Below the pieces are notes generated by a model. It had not been told where the DNA came from. It made no database searches and saw only the letters and a list, made by a program, of their open reading frames with translations. A program made the position numbers and the translations under genes. A DNA stretch of 64,000 nucleotides, taken from the NCBI GenBank assembly GCA_015680685.1, contig MNCI01004849.1:124001-188000 (forward strand), in the 5' to 3' direction. The DNA comes from Gnetum montanum. Lineage: Eukaryota; Streptophyta; Gnetopsida; Gnetales; Gnetaceae. This document shows, in pieces, positions 1 to 11,869 of this stretch; position 1 is the stretch's first letter, and each line of letters opens with the position of its first letter.

Positions 1-356
1 TATTTTCATTCAAATCGTCAAAAGTATAGCAAAAAAACATTATATTAAATTCATTATATAACTAATATTACTATATTATTGTAAAAAGTTACTATTTTAC
101 ATTCTTATGATTGGAAGTTTCTAGTAGAAGGTATATCTATATTTATCTTTCTATACCAAATAGGTTTACAAAATTACTTTGCAAAATATAGAATCCTTTA
201 TTACATTTTAATAACGCAGAATCCTAGCCTTATAAATGATTGATTACGGTTTTATTGAAATGAGTATTATGTTATACTAAAAAACACTTTTCATGATGAA
301 ACTTATTCATTAAAATAAGAAAATAAATTACTAAACAAAACATTATTAAATAACAA
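1..356. other. AT-rich sequence without a gene
   Basis: This stretch is strongly AT-rich with short poly-A and poly-T runs. I see no reading frame of note, no RNA gene and no clear repeat. It changes abruptly into a GC-rich segment at about 357. Confidence 0.6.
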
Positions 357-767
357 TATGACCGACAAGCCCAGGAGGCGGCGGCCCAGGAGGAGCAGGA
401 ACGTCTACAGGAGGAAGAGGTGCAACAGCAACGGCAACTCGACCAGGTGCATCAGCACAGCGCCAGCCAGTGGCTCAGGGGGGGGGGGGCGCTACCCGTA
501 TAGCATCCTTGGAATTAGCTGTGAGAGCTCCTGGGGGGGAGCTCAGACGGCACATCCGGCGCACGTCTGTTAGATTCCACCCGAATGCGGGGGATTCTTC
601 GCCGGACTGGCATAGGCGCGAGGCTCTTCTGCAGGGGTTTCAACAGGCCACGAACTTCATGGATACAGAGGACCATCGTGCCACCTTGGACCTGCTCCAC
701 GAGTTGGAGTTGCCTCGGTGTGCCTGCCACCAGCTGCCAACCCACCCCTAGCCCCTCCCCCCCTGGT
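357..767 (+). pseudogene. GC-rich, Gln/Glu-rich coding-like fragment of unknown origin
   Basis: The segment is far richer in G and C than anything around it. The frame starting at 357 gives an Ala/Gln/Glu-rich stretch (AAAQEEQERLQEEEVQQQRQ) that looks like a coiled coil. After a run of ten G at about 480-489 the coherent frame moves to the one starting at 470, which gives 93 codons (ASLELAVRAPGGELRR, then a region rich in Asp, His and Leu) ending at a stop at 751. The G run therefore looks like the site of a frameshift, real or from sequencing. It has no visible relation to the retroelements nearby and it abuts an assembly gap, so it could be a misjoined contig end or a fragment of another element. 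I do not recognise the family. Confidence 0.4.
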
Positions 768-866
768 NNNNNNNNNNNNNNNNNNNNNNNNNNNNNNNNN
801 NNNNNNNNNNNNNNNNNNNNNNNNNNNNNNNNNNNNNNNNNNNNNNNNNNNNNNNNNNNNNNNNNN
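768..866. other. Assembly gap (run of N)
   Basis: 99 unknown bases. The join between the GC-rich fragment on the left and E0 on the right is therefore not proven. Confidence 0.99.
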
Positions 867-1004
867 ATATGATCATTATCCAATAGTAATCATTAGACCA
901 TAAATGAAATTAACAATGAGAAGATAATATATTCTATATCATAAATAAATAATAATAAAAATTAAATAAAATTTACAAGTTATTCATTGAAACTTAATAG
1001 CTCC
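867..1004. other. AT-rich spacer before the E0 homology begins
   Basis: No gene is visible. The E1 leader and PBS have no counterpart here, so the 5' end of E0 is either missing or lost in the gap. Confidence 0.5.
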
Positions 1005-1770
1005 TCAATGGTAAATTCAAGCCAATCTACCCTTACAATGTCATGAATTTGAGGAGAAACATAACTTTGAGTTCATCTATCAGAATGGAAGGGAGTTCAT
1101 TCCTACTCCCGATATCACCATCCCATTGACTGAGACGTATTAACGGATGTTGAACTAGCTTGTCCAAGTATTCAGGGCAAGAGAACGGGACACTGTGTCC
1201 CCCTCAGAAGAAACCTTTTAAGATGGCCAAGAGGATTTGAACTCCCACTCAGAAGGTGGTGGTCCAATCTACACCACAGGTGTTCCTTCTACCTCCATTG
1301 CCTATTCACATCAATCATAGTTTTCCATCCCCTTTACTATCACCGTGATAGTGTCACAACCTCAACCCTCTATGGCAATGGGTAGTCACCCAATGTTTTC
1401 AGCATATCAACATATAGGCCCTTCAACCTCAGTGCTCATCAATCAGTCTTCTCAATCCATCCAACTACTGCATTAGATCTCTATGATGCCCACATTTCCA
1501 TATGTGCATAACATACCTACATCACAACCACATGTGGGTTTTTTTTCTGTCCCCTTCTCCATAGCCATTCTACCATCAGTAGTGGATCCAACCCCAACTG
1601 CATGGTGGACAACAACCACCTCTTTTCCAGCAACTCAAACATCTCATGTGCAACCATATAGGCAGCCTCAAACATATCAATTCCCCCATGTAATGTAGCT
1701 GAGCATGGGGCTATGGGCCACCGACACCACTAGACAAATGACTAACCACATGTCGCCACCTATTACAGCT
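1005..1770 (+). pseudogene. gag: E0 gag, N-terminal part
   Basis: Around 1048-1140 the translation reads FEEKHNFEFIYQNGREFIPT. It matches E1 at about 18445-18535 (FEGKHNFEFTYCDGKEFILT) and the related N-terminal segments of E2 and E3 gag. The following Pro/Ser/Thr-rich stretch includes WWTTTTSFPA, matching WWTPFTSLPI in E1 near 19020. The frame has several stops. The rest of this gag resumes at 8704 after element A. This N-terminal region has no domain I can name; it is known here only by conservation among the four copies. Confidence 0.75.
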
Positions 1771-1777
1771 AATGGAA

Positions 1778-2546
1778 TGTCATATCACATCATCCGCAAT
1801 ATTGTGTATGTGATATCGCATCATCCGCGATATCGCATCCCACGCAATATCGCATATGCGATATCGTAGTGTGCTACCAAATCTATAAACAAGAGGTGAC
1901 TCTCCATTGTTTCTCATCTAGGCTTATACTGTAGTGAAACTCTAGTAGTTTATCTCTCTAGAGATAGAATAATTTCCATGTTCCCACAGTAGGAGCTCCA
2001 AAGTGAACGGATATACCTTACAGTGCATGGACTAAGCTAGATAGGAATTTATTTATTATTATTTATTTTTAATGTTTAAATTCTTTATTAGTTAATTAAA
2101 TCTCTCTTAACCCTTCTCTCCTAGTTAAGTGCATTCAGTACAACTGCTTCAAGCACGTGCGTTACGCTTGGTAATCCCAGCAACAAATAGCGTTTGGTAA
2201 GCCCAAAGGTTGCATTGGTTCAAGGTGTGAATGGTAAGTGGGAATAGATACTGATGCTAGGTTAATTAAGGCTTAGTTAGTTAGTTAAAGTTAGTTAATT
2301 AGTCTCTTCACCCTTCACCTCATTAGCATAGGAGATAAAAGTATAAAAGATATAAAAATCACATACCTCAGACTTACTTAACCATACAACCATGAAAAAT
2401 ACAAGTAAGTCTTGGAAAAAAATTGAACAATTAACCTTAAGTGTTCCATAAGGCGTGTAGGCACTTAGTCTATGGAGTTCGACTGGATTGCGCATGTACC
2501 GCTCGTATTCACATGGTTGAGTGTAGGGGTACCTCGTCACTCATCA
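1778..2546 (+). repeat. Element A 5' LTR
   Basis: It matches 7842-8703 through the TCTCATCTAGG segment, the AGGAGCTCCAAAGTGAA segment and the conserved end TCATCA. By eye the compared part is about 88-90% identical. Near 2008 it lacks about 70 bases that are present in the 3' LTR (about 8109-8180). The U3 part holds palindromic GATATCGC-type repeats (about 1796-1868), followed by a TATA-like TATAAAC at about 1884. The left edge is uncertain by some tens of bases. Confidence 0.8.
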
Positions 2547-2547
2547 T

Positions 2548-2565
2548 TGGTGCCGTTGTCGGGGA
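2548..2565 (+). other. Element A primer binding site, Asp-tRNA-like
   Basis: TGGTGCCGTTGTCGGGGA lies one base after the LTR end. It differs by two transitions from TGGCGCCGTTGCCGGGGA, which I know as the Asp-tRNA-type PBS of Athila elements. Position and sequence together make it a confident PBS. Confidence 0.8.
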
Positions 2566-2691
2566 CTAAGTTTTTTGTGTGCTAAGTAGAACATAGGAAA
2601 TTATCCACATCATTGGGAGCTTAAATGAACCCTTAGGATTAATTAAATGAAAAATTAAACAATGGTTAATCAGCACACCGAATAAGACATA

Positions 2692-5157
2692 ATGTCTTCT
2701 TCTTCAAACAAGAGCACTTCACCGTCTAGGGATCACACTAGAGACAGTCGGCGGCACCAAACACATTATCAAAAACTGCTAGTTCCTCAACAGTATCAGG
2801 TGGTATATACTCATCATGATGAGTATATACCTAATTTTACTTTTATCCTCCATCAGGATGAACAACTGTGCTAGAGAGACCTACAAGGTAACATAGTGTT
2901 ACCTTCAGATCCAGAAATCCCTAACATGATTCTTCGTGCTCTTGCACAGATAGGCATGATGGAATTATATGCTAAATACATTGTAGAAGATTATGACATA
3001 AGGGATTACCATCCCAAAATAGCACAACATCTAAGGGACTTGAGGCAGGAGAGCCATCATACATTGTTGAAGGGCAAAGAGGTCCCACACATCCTAAGCA
3101 AAATTGGAGATTTTGAACCAATTATAATAGGTTATCCATCAAATGATGTTCCTGCTCCTAACAATAGTGAGGAGGTGGGGTATTAGAACCTACGCTCCAT
3201 GATACACAACCCTGGTTCTTATGCTCATGAACACCAAGTGTTCAATAAGGGGCTACAAACACAAGATAAGGGCGAGTGTTCTGATCGTCATCACGATCGA
3301 GGTTGGGATCACCAAAGAGAAGGTAGGAGACATCACCATGGTGATGGCTCTCCTTCTTCTTCACTTTCATCACACCATTCACCCTCTCCTTCCACATTAG
3401 GATGTAGCCACAAAGAGCACAACGGTGAGGATAAGGGTAAGCAAAATGAGAGACCTCGATGAGAGATTCGAGAGCGAGGATGAGGGCACTCTAGGGAGTG
3501 AAGGCATGAAAAAAGGAAAACTAGGGAACCATGTAGGCATCATAGATTTCATGAGAGAGATGATCATGAAAAACCCCTACTAGCAACCTGGAGTATGTTA
3601 GACATTATGGAGGCTGTTAGAATACCTACAAGGCATCAAAAGGATAGCTAGATCAAGAGACTTGACATGAACAATATCTCATGATTTGAGGGGGGATACA
3701 ATGCTGATCCGCAAAATCACTTACAGGAATTCCACAATGCCTATGCCTTGAAAAATATTGAAAATGAGTGGAAGAAGGTAAATTTATTTCCTAGGACACT
3801 CATAAAAGAAGCAAAGAGTTGGTACCAGTCCTTAGAACTAAAAACCATTAGAAGTTGGAGTACGATGTTAGAACTCTACAATGATAAATACCAAATGTAC
3901 TCCAAAGTATCCAACTTGCATAAGTAGATCCAAGGATGGAAGCAGGGTACATATGAACCCTTGGATGCTACCATGGGCTGATATTATGCATTGTTACATC
4001 ATTGCTCAGGCCATGGTTATGCACAACGAGATCAACTCTGCCACCTCGTAGATGGGCTAAGACATGAAACCAGGAGAACCCTTAGAACATATGCCCAAGG
4101 GAGATTATCTGAACTTAGGTCCTATGAAATTCATCGATTGTTGGAGCAAGTAGCTAAAGAAGAAGGGGAGCTATAGAAAAGAGAAAGCGCAAAAGAGTAT
4201 AACTGCGATCCTTCCCTCTGAAAGAAGGGAGTAAGATTCTATGAGGAAGAGGATGAGTTGGTGAATAGAAAAACCTTGTCACTTCAAAAGCTAACAATGG
4301 AAGTGTGGGCTAAGGTAGATGAAATATGGAGCTCCTTAGATAGTAAAATTGAAACTGTCCTAAAAATTGTAGAGGAGTCTAAGGAGTAACGAAGCAGTGA
4401 CCATGGTAAGAAAAAGTACAGAGATTCAGACCATGCACATAACAAGGGTAAGGGAAAAATGACCATCATCGATGAGGTTGTGGATTCTGACATGGACAAT
4501 GATGGTGGATGTGAGATCTACCAATATGACCATCCTAAGGGATGTTGCCCAATAATATCACATCTACAAGATTCTGGGGTGTATGCACTCAACCCAAGAC
4601 TTAATAGACGACAGGCACCCTGAAGGTTACCTTATCCCCAAGGTAACCAGAGGCAGTTCCACCAACCGTTAACATATTATCCAAGTGGAACTCTGCCACA
4701 ACCTATCGAGCAACACCAACAATGGCAACACCCATAGTCATGGGGGATGCCACCACCTAGACAACAATACCCTTACCAGCAACCAGACCCATATGGCTAC
4801 TACGTGCAACAGCCAGTTTCTCCAAGTGACTCTATGGGTCATGCAATTCCAAAATGTGTCTACCAAGTTCTGGAGTATTTTATGACTCCTTCTCCTCTGG
4901 GATACATACCACACACATACCATCCTCTAAATCCATCCACCACTATTATGCTAGTAGTTCCACTACCTTCCACTCCAACAATGCAAGGGAAACTCTCCAC
5001 TCAACCATAGCAACGTAATGCTACTGGTTCTGATAACCGCGAGAAGATAAGACCTTTCTTCAGAACCAAAAGCCCAAACAAGCTCTCACAACCACAAGCG
5101 GTTGAGTCTGTGTATGCTCCTCCAACAATTAAGGCTTCAAAGCTTCCTTCAAACTAA
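2692..5157 (+). pseudogene. gag: Element A gag (decayed)
   Basis: An ATG at 2692 follows the PBS by 126 bases. Most of the translation stays in one frame to about 5200 and is broken by stops. At about 3640-4176 it has the retrotransposon gag core: NADPQNHLQEFHNAYALKN, then EAKSWYQSLE, then a Leu-rich helical part ending KEEGEL. This is the capsid-like domain of plant Ty3/gypsy elements. Downstream lie an Asp/Lys-rich part (about 4380-4500) and a Gln/Pro/Tyr-rich linker (4680-5010). I see no zinc knuckle. It would assemble virus-like particles in the cytoplasm if intact. Confidence 0.75.
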
Positions 5158-5778
5158 CAACATAGCTTAATGCATACAGTTATGTTAACACATATCGTTA
5201 CCAACTGGATCAAGGTAGGCCACCTTCCCAAGAAACTCTCTGACCCTCATAAGGCTCTTCTTGACTCAGGTTCCGAAGTCAACTTAATCTCATGAGAAAT
5301 GTATAAATCCTAAAACCTGCCTCCACTCAAGAAGAGCAATATTCAACTAGAGATGGCTGACCATTCCATCACCATTCCCTTGGGATTGGTGGAGGACATC
5401 GTTACCACTATGTATGGTTGGTCATACCCAGTTGATTTCCTGGTGATAGAAGTTAACGGTAACAAAGGGGACTTCCCAATTATAATGGGGAGGGCATGGC
5501 TCAACACCATTAATGCATGCCTAGGAATCCACGATCTTTCCTTGAAAATTTCTAAGGAAAATATTTATGGAAATATCAAGAAGAAGAAAGTTCCATGCAT
5601 CACATACAATGACTCTAAGGGTGATGACATGGAGGAATGCTCAGCATTTCCTGCATGTAACTGGTGTGCACCAGAGGATTACATACAAAGGTGTCTGTAT
5701 GTAGCAACCACACAACAAGAGAACACCCAATGGTTGATAGCTGATCAAGAGAGAAGCTCACCAACATACATGGAATGA
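5158..5778 (+). pseudogene. pro: Element A retropepsin (aspartic protease), decayed
   Basis: The active-site motif ALLDSGSEVNLIS lies at about 5255-5293, one frame away from the frame used before and after it, so there is a one-base slip near 5218. From 5353 to 5778 the frame continues with MADHSITIPLGLVED, then PVDFLVIEV and the closing motif IIMGRAWL, the counterpart of the ILGRPWL segment of plant retropepsins. The enzyme would cleave the gag polyprotein. It ends at a stop at 5776-5778 with no RT following, which is the main oddity of this element. Confidence 0.8.
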
Positions 5779-7837
5779 ACTAGAGGAACAACTTGCACCC
5801 ATAACGAAAGCATAGATACATTGGTATATGAGTGTCACCAACTTCCACCCCTTAACCTAAAAACATCAATCGGGAGAAGTTGGACACTTCTAAGAAATTC
5901 AAATAGGCATTCATTATTTTGGATCTCTTCCTTTCCATTTAGTCATGGGGGAGATGGCCACCTATGCTGATCATTTGAGGCCCTTAGTTCTTTGACATTT
6001 TTTTTTACACATTTTTGTTTTACAAATTTCTTTAACTTTTCTTGTTTTTTTGTTTTACAACATTGTTATACTTTTTTAGTTCTTTTTGTGTGTGTGTGAT
6101 ATCCATCTTGTTAAGTTTGTCATTCAATAAGTATTCCAAAGATGGTACAAACTATTTTTCTATTGGTTGCTAATGTTTGATTTTTACCTTTAAGTTATGA
6201 TGTTGATACTAAGGTATGGTTCTTTTGATATGACAGGTAATGAATCAACTTCATCCATACATCCACAAATTTCTATGGTCTCTCTTGGCTTGGAAATGTA
6301 CAATCCCTTTCTAATAAGAACTATAACAAATTGTTGACTTGGCATTTCTCAAACTAAGGAAGAACTCAAGGATTGAAAAGAGTGTGGCTTCAAGAGAACT
6401 TGATGCATTTGTGTTGGTCAATCTCTTCGGTGCTTGGGTGTTTTCTTCTAGATTTTTCCTTCACATTCCAACACTTCTCCATTATCAAGAAGCTGAGTTA
6501 ATAAAAATAACAAAGTCTTTGCATGGTGTGGTTCTCACATATAAACACATAAAAAAACTGTGAGAATTCAAAGCACACTCCTTAGACAAAATAATCATTT
6601 GGCCTACAAGCACTAGTTATGGAACTCAAAATAAAAATGTTCCCTCTAACTAAGGCCCTTCCTCATTTCTTATCTCATATTTCACTTCGTCAAAATGTTG
6701 GTGACTCTTTGATGGAGACATTCTTGTTACTTCAAGGGGATGGATCAGCCGAATGTATTAATTTGAAGTCACTGGATGTGGTTTATTGAGGCCAGACTTG
6801 GAATGGGATCTACTAAGTCGCATTAATCATTAACTATACAAGGGGCCATACACCACCTTGTTCTTGAGACTCCATTCCATTCTCTTCTCTCCATCCTTCT
6901 CTCCATTGTTCACCTCATTGCCGATTGTATCATTAGTGTATATTTTAGTTGACGGGATATTTTCTTTTTGGTAAATTCTTGCAGTTAAGACTTTAACTCA
7001 TGTCCTAAATGACATTCCCAGATCCTATGGACTCTTTGAATGTGGGAATTTCAGGGCATTAAGGACATGCGCCTGCTTTGGGGAGGACCCACTAGCATTC
7101 CCCTTTGGTGCATTAGTTAATTTCTTTCCCTTAAACATTTTTTCAATCAACCTTATTTTGTTCATTTCCATCTTGACATCCATTTCATCGATGTTACAGT
7201 TATCTCTTTTTATCCATATTTCTTATTCCTTTTCTTTCTTCATTCTATTGCTACCGAAGATTTGCTCTTAGTCATGGGGGTCTTGATCCAATTTTTTCGA
7301 TTTTCTTCTAACCCCTACACCTTTAGTAGTCACCACTATTATATCTCTAGACTTGTATTAGCCATACCACAACCTAGCCAATGGAATTTTCATCAAGAAA
7401 GGTATTAATTGCATTGAAATTCATTTACCCTTGCTAATATAAAGACTATGTTGTGTGTGCAAATGACAAGCATACAACAACGGATTGGATCTGGAGGGAA
7501 CACTTGGAATGGATCGGTGCTGAAGTAGCTATGCAAGGAATGAGATTGATGGCGCACTTATGGATGGACAACAAAAGGTGCAATCTTGACATTGGTAGTA
7601 GCAAACTTCTTCTCTCTTCTTTCTTCTCTCTTAGCTACCAAATAAGGCCTGATGTCAAATGTATAAAGTGTTCACTCCTGTTGTCATGAACACCAGTTTT
7701 TTTCATGTTATGTAATGATGATCCGTTCACATGTCATCCCATTCACCATTAGTTCCATTCAAGTCAATAATCCCATACCTTCCCAATATTTTGTAAGGAA
7801 CTCAAGGATGATTTTTTATTTAGTCATGGGCATATGA
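5779..7837. other. Element A 3' untranslated interior, no recognised gene
   Basis: Two kilobases between the protease and the 3' LTR, T-rich in places (about 5990-6110). The longest frame (6339-6563, 74 codons) has no motif I recognise. No RT, RNase H or integrase motif was found in any frame. The segment may be a remnant of a lost pol or ordinary non-coding interior, as in other non-autonomous elements. Confidence 0.6.
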
Positions 7838-7841
7838 TGGG

Positions 7842-8703
7842 AAGAGATATCGCATGGGCCATGATATCATGTATGTGATACTGCATCGTCCACGATATCG
7901 CATCCCCTGTGATATCACGTACGCGATATCGTGTCTTCCCCTGTGATATCGCTTAAGCGATATCGTAGTGCACCGTCAAATCTATAAATAAGAGGCGACT
8001 CTCCCTTGTTTCTCATCTAGGCCTAGACCGTAGTGAAAATCTGGTAGTTTTACCTCTCCAAAGATAGAATAATTTCCATGTGCCTACAGTAGGAGCTCCA
8101 AAGTGAATGAATCTTTATTCGAGCAAATATTGTACCTAAACACAAGTTTGTGTATGAAAATAAAGACAAACTTCTTGGATAAACCTTACAGTGCATGGAC
8201 TAAGCTAGATAGTAATTTATTTATTGTTAATTTTTAAATGTTTTATTAGTTAATTATATATCTCTCAACCCTTCTCTCCTAGTTAAGTACATTTAGTACA
8301 ACCACTTCGAGCACGTGCATTACACTGGGTAATCCCAACAACGAATAGCATTTGGTAAGCCCAAAGGTTGCATTGGTTCAAGGTGTAAATGGTAAGTAGG
8401 AATGGATACTGATGCTAGGTTAATTAAGGCTTAGTTAGTTTGTTAAATTTATTTAATTAGTCTCTTCACCCTTCACCTCATTAGCATAGGAGATAAAAAC
8501 ATAAAAGATATAAAAATCACATACCTCAAACTTACTTAACCATACAACCGTGACAAATACAAGTAAGTCTGGGAAGACAACAAATGATTCACCTTAAGTG
8601 TTCCATAAGGTGTGTAGGCAGTTAGTCTATGGAGTTCAACGGGATCATGCGTGTAATGCTTGTATTCATATGATTGAGTGTAGGGATACCTTGCGACTCA
8701 TCA
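7842..8703 (+). repeat. Element A 3' LTR
   Basis: It is the direct repeat of the 5' LTR and ends in ACTCATCA at 8703, where E0 gag resumes. It holds the fuller version of the R/U5 region (extra bases at about 8109-8180). Its U3 (about 7845-7972) is packed with GATATC palindromes, several extended to GATATCGC. Confidence 0.8.
7983..7990 (+). promoter_or_regulatory. TATA box of the element A LTR
   Basis: TATAAATA directly follows the palindrome block of U3 and precedes the conserved AAGAGGCGACTCTCCC. The 5' LTR has TATAAAC at the same place (about 1884). Transcription would be expected to start some 30 bases downstream. Confidence 0.55.
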
Positions 8704-10060
8704 ATAGTCATCCCCGTAGCACCACCCGCAGGGCTGTGGGCTGCCCAAACAACACTGCTGGCAGGAATTGCTCCAATAGCACCCCTGGCAGGACTAGTAG
8801 CTACACCACCAGTGCCACCTTCAATGGCTACTTCAGTAGCCTCACAACCATCTGCAACATTCTCAAGTTTGGATCAAGCTTTCCAACTCATCTAGACCCT
8901 CACTAAAGAAATCAAATAGCTTAAGGCCACCAATTCTAAAATTGTCCATGTCATGGACTTTTACCATGATCACCCAATCAATTTGGCTATCCCTATGCTC
9001 ACATTTCCCCCTAGGGTGCCACTTCCCAATTTATAAAATACAATGGGAAGGGTGATCTAAATGCACATTTGGTAACCTTTAGGTCTAAATACTTGTTGTT
9101 GCAACCATGGCCTCACACCATCATCCATGTCTTTGCCATGTCTCTAATAGGCAAAGCTTTGGATTGGTACCGTGCACTTCCACGCACCTTGATATCAACC
9201 TTGAAAGAGCTGCTAAGCCAGTTCGTAACTCTTTTTAAGTACAACTTAAAACTGGAAGTCACTCTAGACCAGCTCATGAGCGTTAAGCAAGAGCTACTAG
9301 AATTTGTACAGAGATTTATACAATAGTGGAGTGCAACCTTGAATGAAATACGTGAACCAGTTACCGAGGCTCACCCGTTGGCCATCTTTAAGGGTGTGGT
9401 CAATGACTTAATTAATTCTAAGAATTACTACCTAGCCAAGCATTCACTCAAACTAATAGCATCTAGGATGCGATGGAGGCTAGTAGGGACCTAGCCTATG
9501 TGGCCTACAAGAATGCACACACCAAGAAAGACAAGGAGAAAGGCAAGGATACAATAACTACAGTGACTATTATAGCCAACGAGACCAAGCCTAACAACAA
9601 CAAACCATGCCCAAGGTTTCCACTAACGCAACGCCTAGCCCCACTAGCAATAGTTAGCCACAGGCATCAACACCTATAGTGCAAGCCCAATCAAGGCCAA
9701 ACTTTGAGTGTAAGGATCACTCAAAGTATACCCCATTACCGATTAAGCTTTCAAAAATATTGAAGCAATTGTTGGGATCTGGGTGTATACAACACAAGCA
9801 AATTTTGGAGGAGGATATTAAACACCATCAAAGGTACTATGAAGTTCTTTGAAACCCCTCCTTGGCTATGCCCAATGAACCACCAATGCCTAAGAATTTT
9901 AGGTTAAAGCATTTCTGTGACTATCATCAACTATGTGGGCATGATACAGATTACTACTTAGCATTAAAATATGACATACAATGGATGATAGATCATGGAA
10001 AGCTAGTCCTAGATGAGAGCAATCCCATTTGACCTAAAAACCAGTTGATGGGCATTTACA
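8704..10060 (+). pseudogene. gag: E0 gag, continuation after element A
   Basis: The homology to E1 gag restarts exactly after the LTR (VIPVAPPAGLWAAQ). The capsid-like core is at 9069-9326 (PWPHTIIHVFAMSLIGKALD, then WYRALPRT and LDQLMSVKQE). It is followed by a Lys-rich stretch (HTKKDKEKGKD, about 9515) and a zinc-knuckle-like motif (FCDYHQLCGHDTDYY, about 9910-9960) in which the last Cys is Tyr. Frames change at about 8900-9060 and again before 9473, and stops are frequent. It encodes the structural protein of the particle. Confidence 0.85.
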
Positions 10061-11558
10061 AAGACCCCTATATGCTAACAATGCAGGTTACACCATTAGC
10101 ACTATCAGCATTTACAATAACCCTGAACCACCATAGCAACCCTTTTAGGTTTGTGTACCTCCTCATAATGCTGAAATACCAACAACAACTAAGTCACAAG
10201 TCCCTTTGTCATTAGGACCCCTCGCCAGACATCTCCTACATCCTTTGTGATGAAAACTGCACTATCTCCCACTACAACAACATAGGTACCATTTTTCATC
10301 AAGGTGCCAAGGTAGGAAAGTCTCTCCGCACCCCCACCCCCAAACACAAAATCAAGTTATGAAAGCTACACTGCAGCCTCCCCATCCAAAGAAGCATGAA
10401 GAGCATCTAGCAGACAAGATGGCTAGGGAACGTATTGCACTAGGTCCCCCTAAGCCTACCCCCTTATCTACAGTTCCTATGGCCTCTTCCTCATCAGCTA
10501 CTGATAGCAACGCATAGATGCAACCATCACCTTCTAGTCCAAGAGAGCTTAGTGTTCAACACAAAACCACTCACCCTTGGGAGATTCGTCTCCTAGGATG
10601 TATAGAAGAGGAAAAGGTTAGCAAGCAACATGATGATGAGCAAGAATTTCTGAATGTCCTTGCACAAGTTAAATAGGCCTTAAAGAAGAAAAATATAATA
10701 CTAAGCTTATATGAACTGATAATGACCTCTACAATGCATCGTGAGGCAATGGTTTGCATGTTAACCTTTATTCCCGTTAGCAAAAACCTGTCGGCTAAAG
10801 AGAAAGCCATTCACATTGCCATGCTTCCCCCCATGGCTAAAGAACCATAGCCAACCCAACTAATGTTTCACAACAAGTCTATCAAGGACAACCTTGAAAA
10901 GGTCCAAGTGACAACCGCAACAATGTTCATGATCATTCAGGTTGACCAATACAAGATTCATAGGGTACATGTTGATGACAAAGCCACCACCAATGTAATC
11001 CCATTTCCTATCATCGACAAGTTCAGCTTGGCTGATCAAATCAAGCCCACAGCAACTTTGTGCCTTAAGTCTTTCAATGGAATATGTGTGGTGGTCAATG
11101 GGACTATCCACATCAACTTCATAGTAGGGGACCATTTCCCTATGAGCACAATGTTCATCGTGGTGGAGGAGATGTTGGGATTTAACTTGATCCTAGGGAG
11201 GTCGTGGTTAGCCCAACTAAGGGTTTTCTCTTCACCTATACATTAGGAAATCCACTTACATTATGCATGTGGGGAGGTAGTGATTTATGATGATGAAGTG
11301 GCTCCCTAGGCCATAAACAACATGGACATGGAGCAAGGTTCAAAGATAGAAATCTCTAAAAACAAAGCCCTCGTTCAAACTGAAATGCCATGCTCAACAA
11401 ATGAGCATGCCAAAATCATTAACTCAAATGAAGAAATCACATGGGCCAAGTTGCCCTTCCAAGTCGTAAATTATAACATAGATGAATACCAATGCAAGGC
11501 CTCCCAGACATATGCCCCACCTAACCCACATTGGGTTAGGAAACAATTACATAATTAA
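10061..11558 (+). pseudogene. pro: E0 retropepsin region (C-terminal part of gag-pro)
   Basis: A Pro/Thr-rich linker leads to the protease core at 10863-11246, which is open in one frame. It has HRVHVDDKATTNVIPF as the active-site segment and FNLILGRSWL as the closing motif. The usual Asp-Ser/Thr-Gly is Asp-Asp-Lys here and Asp-Asp-Gly in E1 and E3. The same frame goes on after one or two stops to 11558 and ends HWVRKQLHN. Cleavage of the polyprotein is the expected role. Confidence 0.8.
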
Positions 11559-11869
11559 GACTTTTCTCCACATCGCTTCAATAAATTGTTACACCTCCGA
11601 TGACATAATTTATACTTTTACATTAAAGTTTGATATTTTCATGATTTCCATTTTACATTAAGTTTTTTGTGTGCATAACTTAAATTTTACATGAAGTTTG
11701 CTATCTGCATTATTTACATTTTACATTAAATTTGTTTTTTGCATGGTTTACATCTTACCTTTAGTTTGTTGTCTGCATACCTTACACTTTACATTAAATT
11801 TTTTGTGTCCATGATTTACATTTTACATTGAATTTTCTGATTGCATTTCCTTTGTTATCAATACCTTAC

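Larger units (their letters stand above)
1778..8703 (+). mobile_element. Element A: Athila-like LTR retrotransposon with gag and protease only, inserted in E0 gag
   Basis: Two direct long terminal repeats (about 1778-2546 and 7842-8703) bracket a 5.3 kb interior. The PBS-like site just after the left LTR resembles the Asp-tRNA type used by Athila elements. The interior has gag and a retropepsin but no recognisable RT, RNase H or integrase, so the element could not move without help from another element. E0 gag homology stops at the left LTR and resumes right after the right LTR, which confirms an insertion. The outer LTR edges are approximate, and I could not find a convincing 5-bp target duplication. 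Confidence 0.85.

Noticed and set aside
1796-1868. Regularly spaced repeats resembling a CRISPR array or satellite
   Set aside because: The units are overlapping palindromes without constant spacers and lie in the U3 of an LTR, in a plant genome.
6339-6563. 74-codon frame in the element A tail as an envelope-like gene
   Set aside because: No signal peptide, transmembrane pattern or splice context supports this; it is likely a chance frame.
1773-8708. 5-bp target duplication for element A
   Set aside because: The five bases after the right LTR (ATAGT) do not match those before any plausible left edge. The edge is uncertain and the copy is old.
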